NCBI GenBank assembly: GCA_911728435.2 | Contig: OU452205.1 | Span: 11,104,260-11,168,259, forward strand | Source: Apoderus coryli | Taxonomy: Eukaryota > Arthropoda > Insecta > Coleoptera > Attelabidae | Reading direction: 5' to 3' | Length of the DNA: 64,000 bases | Part shown: positions 60,201 through 64,000 of the stretch, piece by piece | How positions within the stretch are numbered: position 1 is the stretch's first letter | How the letters are laid out: the number at the start of each line of letters is the position of its first letter | The notes under the pieces: model-generated | Told to the model about the DNA's origin: nothing | Seen by the model: the letters and a program-made list of their open reading frames with translations, nothing else | Databases searched by the model: none | Program-made: the position numbers and the translations under genes

Positions 60201-62817
60201 AAAATTGTCGAAGACTTCTATGAAGAACTTTATAGAAAACCAGATGAAGAAGAGGTACCTATCCCAAGAATACTGAACCAGGGCTCTGAAGATGTACCCG
60301 ACATAACCTACTGTGAAGTAAGAAAGGCGGTGTCTGAGATGAAGAATAATAAGTCACCAGGAGGAGACGAAATTGTTATAGAGGCAGTAAAGGAAGGTGG
60401 ACACATAGTTATTAAAGCCCTATGTAAATTATTTAATGAATGTGTACATCAAGGAGTGACACCTTCAAAGTGGAACAACGCCACTATAGTAATAGTGCAC
60501 AAGAAGGGGAACATTGGTAATCTAGCAAATTACAGACCCATTAGTCTCCTATCCCACTTGTATAAACTATTTATGAAGATCATTGCTAAACGCCTAACTC
60601 CAAAATTAGATTTTTACCAGCCGAAAGAACAGGCAGGATTTCGAGCAGGGTACGGTACAAATGACCATTTACATACAATCAAGACCCTTATAGAAAAATC
60701 AACACAATATAATAAACCTCTCATCCTTGTTTTCGTAGACTATGAAAAAGCTTTTGACTCAATCAGCCAACAACATATGCTCAAATCATTAACAGACTGC
60801 AGAATTGATTACAGGTACATTGCACTGATTAAGGGTATATATGAGAAAGCAACGGCGTGTGTAAGATTACATAAAAACACAAGAACATTCCGAATAGAAC
60901 AAGGTGTACGTCAAGGAGATACCCTCTCTCCAAAGCTGTTCACCACACTGCTCGAATATGCCTGTAAGAAAATCGAATGGGGGGAAATTGGCCTAAATAT
61001 AGACGGTGAAAGATTAAATAACTTAAGATTTGCAGACGATATCGTCCTTATCACCGACCGTATAGATCAAGCGTCCATGATGTTGGAAAAATTATACAAT
61101 GCTTCAAGGGAAGTTGGCCTAAGAATTAACTTTGCAAAGACGCAAGTCATGACAAACCTAGTCCCCAGTGAAAACATAACTGTTGGAAGCAAATCTATTG
61201 AACAGGTCACCGCCTACAAATATTTGGGTCATGAGATCCGAATAGGACGGGACAACCAGACGTGCGAACTTCTCCGGAGAGTAGGCTTGGGGTGGACATC
61301 TTTTGGAAGATTAAAGTATGTTTTCAAGTCGGATATTCCCATCAGTCTAAAACGAAAAGTATACAATCAGTGCGTATTGCCAGTGATGACATACGGAGCC
61401 GAAACATTGACGCTTACAAAAAAGTCAGCAAAGAAACTGCGTGTCACCCAACGGGCGATGGAGAGGGCTATTCTGGGTATTTCCCTCAGAGACCGAATAC
61501 CAAACGAGATTATTCGCCAAAGAACAGGTGTTATAGATGTAATCGAAAAAATAACAACTTTAAAGTGGAACTGGGCCGGCCACGTAGCTAGAAGAACTGA
61601 CGGAAGATGGTCTAAAAAACTATTGGAGTGGCGCCCGAGGCACGAAGCTTATCGTAGTAGAGGGCGCCCCCCCACACGATGGACCGATGACATCAAAAGA
61701 ATCTGTGGTAATTGGATAGAAATGGCTCAAGATAGAGAAGAGTGGCAAAATAAACGAGAGGCTTATGTTCAGCAGTGGACTACTATAGCTGAGTGATGAT
61801 GATGCTAATTTGAGTAAAAAGTCTGGTTCGACAAAGTATCTGGAGGTTGCATGACCTTCCTTTTGCAGAAAAACACTTTTCTTTTCTTGATCTAATAGCT
61901 CGAATGCAAGGGATAAGACATTTCCACGTGAAAGCCATGGTGAACTACGACAGTAAAACAGCAGGACTGTGTGTTCAACTTTCATGCCCATGCAAAGTTT
62001 TTTGAATGCTCTGTGGCTAATTTTTATGTAGTTTACTGCGTCTATGATACGTTCCAATACCAAATTCAATTCACAGCTCAACTATTTCGATGTAACTGCT
62101 TGCTTATTGATGATGCATCATGTCTATATAGCATGCGGTGGTTTACTGCGAATAGGGGCTTGCAATCCTGCCAGACATTGATTGATTTGAATTTAGATTC
62201 CGTAAAAGAGAAAACAGGAGTCCTTCATGGCGCCCCTGTTTACTCTTCACGGCATCCCAGGGCACTTCGGCGCACACTTTGGGAACCCCTGATTTATGTT
62301 ATTGTTATTCGGTTAAGTCAAAATTGCATTTGATTGTTTCTTTTACACAAATCTGTTAGTTTTTTAATAATCTCGTTGTGAACATTACAATTCAATGGTT
62401 TCATTGGTTTTAATTAAATTTAATTAAAAAATAAAATACTTACAGTTCATGAAAGGAAACTTGCAAACTCTGAGAAGAGATGCTTCGCCAACTATTGACT
62501 CTAATAGATGTATCTTCTTTTTTTAGGTTTATCCAGACGAATCTAATATTTTCCCACTGTTCCGATTGTCATACCTCTGGATAACTCCTGTTGGTGTTTC
62601 TACTGTATTAATAGTTGGTATAATTGTTAGTTTTCTGACGGGGAAAACTGATACTAAACGGCTAGATCCAGATTTGATTTCGCCTATAGCTAAATGGATG
62701 CTTCCGGCAGAGTGCCAGAGGTTTGCCGGATCAGCAATGAAAAAGTATCGTGAGCGAGAATCAGATGAGAATGAAAAAATGGTCACGGAAATGACTGTGT
62801 CTTTTATTCAAGTTCGG
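45213..62817 (+). CDS. SLC5 sodium/solute cotransporter, SMCT/SMVT-like (11 exons)
   Basis: Plasma-membrane Na+-coupled transporter of the SLC5A5/6/8/12 branch (iodide, multivitamin or monocarboxylate type). Exons: 45213-45412, 47621-47780, 48004-48069, 48136-48187, 51141-51208, 52904-53058, 53322-53462, 57588-57806, 57864-58047, 58103-58351, 62527-62817. The total is 1785 nt, 595 codons in phase, the usual family length. Exon 1 starts [20 protein letters not shown] (helix 1) and ends [11 protein letters not shown]. Exon 2 continues [19 protein letters not shown], the SLC5 helix-2 signature. Exon 6 has [13 protein letters not shown]. Exon 7 has [19 protein letters not shown]. Exons 8-9 join as [24 protein letters not shown]. 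Exon 10 has a possible glycosylation site NATEP. Exon 11 carries a last helix and a charged tail. The end is ambiguous: GTAAGT follows 62817, but reading through reaches TAG at 62832 (..QVRVSLV). Substrate cannot be told from sequence alone. Confidence 0.93.
45709..47470 (-). mobile_element. decayed mariner-like element in SLC5 intron 1
   Basis: TATA|CAGGGTGTCCCAAATAT at the left and, inverted, TACTGGGTGTTTCAG near 47465 at the right. Inside, a long inverted repeat (46193-46360 against 46880-47035, e.g. TTGCATG..TATTGGTAGTAATAGGAAGA) brackets a minus-strand transposase remnant at 46440-46800. That remnant has [19 protein letters not shown] and [13 protein letters not shown], then a C-terminal [15 protein letters not shown] block with the catalytic core deleted. 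Outer boundaries are less sure than the inner inverted repeat. Confidence 0.55.
48188..49600. other. SLC5 intron 4, left part, mostly unrecognised
   Basis: Contains the hammerhead-like motif near 48392. The rest (48540-49600) resembles decayed retroelement sequence but no RT or nuclease block could be named. Confidence 0.4.
48392..48420 (+). ncRNA. hammerhead-like CTGATGA..CGAAAC motif (locus 2)
   Basis: CTGATGA, one base, GACCC, loop TTGCTA, GGGCC, GAAAC, then ATGTTT. The stem has one mismatch. AAACATGTTT after it is self-complementary, as in very short stem III hammerheads. Activity is unproven. Confidence 0.3.
49618..49790 (+). repeat. dispersed repeat, second copy of the 16390-16780 family
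   Basis: Shares AACTCAGGGAT.TCTGTTGTGAA, ACAAAACTGACACA, CATCGATGCGTTCTCT and CTTTCGATGCTGT in the same order with 16440-16620. Located in SLC5 intron 4. Confidence 0.6.
49791..51140. other. SLC5 intron 4, right part, nothing named
   Basis: A GC-richer stretch (49790-50400) likely continues the 49618 repeat. No protein domain recognised. Confidence 0.4.
51209..52903. other. SLC5 intron 5
   Basis: 51500-51790 has many scattered TTATTTGA/TTTATTTGG strings with complements. The remainder is featureless AT-rich DNA. Confidence 0.4.
53463..55526. other. SLC5 intron 7, left part
   Basis: No gene seen. Local duplications at 55240-55440: the string GAGATGCAAGAAATGTAT occurs at about 55368 and 55411, and CCAGACGGGCT..AATTTCAATAATAA recurs just before. 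Confidence 0.45.
55527..56134. mobile_element. foldback element with ~290-bp arms
   Basis: TTCAGTTTACTTTTTTCTTG..GGTGTTCGGTTCTTAT is mirrored by ATAAGAACCGAACACCCCAA..AAACTGAA. The centre at about 55810-55840 also pairs (ATTCCAATACGTCAATATCA). Each arm carries a CCTGAAGAAG..GTGACGAAACGTCG motif (55661-55690 minus, 55969-56000 plus). Confidence 0.88.
55969..56000 (+). ncRNA. hammerhead-like CTGAAGA..CGAAAC motif (locus 3)
   Basis: CCTGAAGA, one base, GTTAC, loop TAATTA, GTGAC, GAAACGT. A five-pair stem with one wobble. The mirror copy is at 55661-55690 on the minus strand. The core position 7 may be any base in known hammerheads, so AAGA is compatible. Confidence 0.3.
56530..57537. mobile_element. 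foldback MITE, family F1 copy 2
   Basis: TGTCCAAGATAAGAATGGGA..GGAGTTACAATGTCGG at the left and CCGACATTGTAACTCCTACC..ATCTTGGACACAGTG at the right, TA-bounded. Interior blocks such as AAAATAGGTGGTATATCAC also occur in copy 1 (21787-22446). It lies just before SLC5 exon 8. Confidence 0.85.
58460..59140 (+). pseudogene. pogo-like transposase C-terminus
   Basis: [19 protein letters not shown] at about 58636-58700 matches the (A)TGI.PFN block of pogo/Tigger DDE proteins. An ORF 58817-59140 has [20 protein letters not shown], then C..C.RWF and FCDLCGK, a PHD-like zinc motif usual at the end of insect pogo-type transposases. Frames are broken and the catalytic core is absent. Confidence 0.7.
60015..60025 (+). 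repeat. target-site duplication of the RTE element (left)
   Basis: ATGCTAATTTG, repeated exactly at 61802-61812. Confidence 0.85.
60026..61801 (+). mobile_element. RTE-clade LINE, 5'-truncated, with an uninterrupted RT ORF
   Basis: An ORF to the TGA at 61794-61796, open for about 590 codons. Order: linker ([17 protein letters not shown]), block 0-2 ([35 protein letters not shown]), block 3 ([13 protein letters not shown]), block 4 ([14 protein letters not shown]), catalytic [12 protein letters not shown], thumb (YKYLGHEI), and the C-terminal zinc-free tail ([37 protein letters not shown]). The endonuclease domain is absent. The element ends in a short (GAT)n run, usual for RTE. The Met codon at 60015 is in the target duplication, so it is not the element's own start. 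Inserted in the hAT remnant, in SLC5 intron 10. Confidence 0.92.
61802..61812 (+). repeat. target-site duplication of the RTE element (right)
   Basis: ATGCTAATTTG immediately after the GATGATG tail; identical to 60015-60025. Confidence 0.85.
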
Positions 62818-62832
62818 GTAAGTCTAGTATAG

Positions 62833-63528
62833 ATCTTTTTTTTTTTCTGTGAGGTTTTTGAACATTATTTTTTGGTTTTCTTGAGACGAAGTTCAATTCA
62901 AACATTTAAAATGGATTTTGCAACGACTCTAGAAAGATCTCTTTCGTTCTCATCTTATTTGTACAGGGTGGTAGAAATTGGCCACTTTCTTATACATACA
63001 CCCTTAATTTTAAGAGATAGAAAAAAATTGATCTAGGTGTTTGGAGCTCAAATTTTATGAGAAAATCTCTTGCTCTAAAAAAGCTCAGCTATATATAAAC
63101 TTTTGCAACTTCTCGAATTTAGTCGATATCTGTTATTTCAAGAGTTTGCGACATAAAACCATGTTTTATTGAACTTTAAAATCTTCCGCTCTTATTGAAA
63201 TACCTTTTATATGCGATAATTCTGATAATTTTGGTTCAGATAGTAAAGAATTAATAGAAGTGTGAAGTAGGTGTACTCACATAATCAGATATTTTAGAGA
63301 GGACAAAAACTCTCTATATTTTACGTCTAACTTTTGATTGGTTCATGTGATTATTGGGCCCAAATGTTACTTTTATTTCTGTCTTTAAATTTAATGATCT
63401 AATATTATATAGTGTTTTTGGATATATGTGATACTATGTTTAACTTTTATCAGTTGATTTTTTTAGTTTTAAGTTACTCTGTAAATGGAAATATCTGTTG
63501 GGAAATAAATGCTTCTATTGTTCTTATA
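62833..63528. other. downstream of SLC5 exon 11, intron or 3' flank
   Basis: One mariner-type end string TACAGGGTGGTAG at about 62962 with no partner seen. No coding similarity. Confidence 0.4.
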
Positions 63529-63942
63529 TAGGATGATTCATTATGGTTGCAACAAACGAAAAATGGAGATTCCTTAAAGTAATTTAAGCATTTTTTGCCA
63601 TTGAACCCATGTCCGCAAATGCTTCGTTATCTAGATACAGCGTGTCGAAATTTAGTGGTCAAATTAGCTTTTTTGTTCATTTCTCAAAAACTAGCTAACC
63701 GATTTTGACAAAATTTTACATGCATTTGGGGACCGATAACCTAAAATAATCTGCATTATTTTGGCTTTCATTAACTGTTCATTGGCGTAGATATAGAGGG
63801 CATTTGGGTAAATTTTACACATAAATTAATTAAGGATATCTTTGACAATCTTCATTATTTAAAATTATTACTTTTTACAAAAGAGCAACTTATAAGCTAC
63901 CTATGTACAATGTTGTCACTATGACCTTGGATTCACCCTGTA
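63529..63942. mobile_element. mariner-type MITE, ~414 bp
   Basis: TA|TAGGATGATTCATTATGG at the left and, inverted, ATTCACCCTGTATA at the right. TIRs are short and imperfect. Non-coding interior. Confidence 0.5.
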
Positions 63943-64000
63943 TATGTGATTTCTTGTATTTCTATGTATTACCATGTTTGAAGAATCGATAATAAAGTAG

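Larger units (their letters stand above)
59440..62292 (-). pseudogene. hAT (ZBED5-like) transposon remnant, split by an RTE insertion
   Basis: The right end at 62292 reads, on the minus strand, CAGGGGTTCCCAAAGTGTGC, a hAT terminal repeat. Minus strand 62081-61813: [39 protein letters not shown] and [13 protein letters not shown]. After the RTE insertion, 60014-59450 continues [18 protein letters not shown], then [15 protein letters not shown], the hAT dimerisation region. Stops and frameshifts throughout. Confidence 0.75.

Noticed and set aside
61620..62081. Continuous minus-strand 153-codon gene
   Set aside because: Its upstream half is hAT transposase and its downstream half is antisense RTE sequence past the insertion point at 61812.

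Overview
The window looks like a piece of an animal genome, most probably an insect. It is AT-rich, and its genes are split into short exons by GT..AG introns. The protein-coding exons match conserved metazoan families in insect-like form. The repeats are typical of large insect genomes: mariner/IS630, hAT, pogo, piggyBac and P-like DNA transposons, RTE and CR1/Jockey-like LINEs, Penelope-like and copia fragments, and many foldback MITEs. A beetle would fit, but the sequence alone does not settle the order.

Five host genes can be assembled exon by exon with reading phase kept across every junction. (1) Minus strand, 222-1910: the N-terminal part of the P5A ATPase ATP13A1, running off the left edge. 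(2) Plus strand, 4199-18226: the complete FBXW5 gene, nine exons, 642 codons. (3) Minus strand, 38298-21536: PPP1R11 (protein phosphatase 1 inhibitor-3), three small exons, 126 residues. (4) Minus strand, 38113-30524: SUGCT, a mitochondrial class III CoA-transferase, two exons, 434 residues, lying entirely inside the 13-kb first intron of PPP1R11 on the same strand. (5) Plus strand, 45213-62817 or beyond: an SLC5 sodium/solute cotransporter of the SMCT/SMVT type, eleven exons and about 595 residues. These are unrelated housekeeping or transport genes and do not form a pathway.

Layout: ATP13A1 and FBXW5 are divergent across 2.3 kb that contains a 0.7-kb inverted-repeat element. FBXW5 intron 3 (6.1 kb) is a stack of nested retroelements and one long-TIR transposon. 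FBXW5 and PPP1R11 converge across 18.2-21.5 kb, which holds a decayed THAP/P-like element. PPP1R11 intron 1 carries foldback elements, two mariner-type elements, SUGCT, and inside the SUGCT intron copia, piggyBac and LINE remnants. The 38.3-45.2 kb gap holds a second P-like element disrupted by an almost intact mariner-type transposon. The SLC5 introns hold mariner, pogo and hAT remnants, foldbacks and a 5'-truncated RTE with a 593-codon ORF.

The most notable points are the same-strand nesting of SUGCT in PPP1R11, the recoverable insertion history (target-site duplications and an empty site), the repeated occurrence of mariner-like elements with very long terminal inverted repeats, and a short CTGA(A/T)GA..CGAAAC motif, resembling a hammerhead-ribozyme core, at several unrelated loci. 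No wholly new system is evident; these are the strongest leads.
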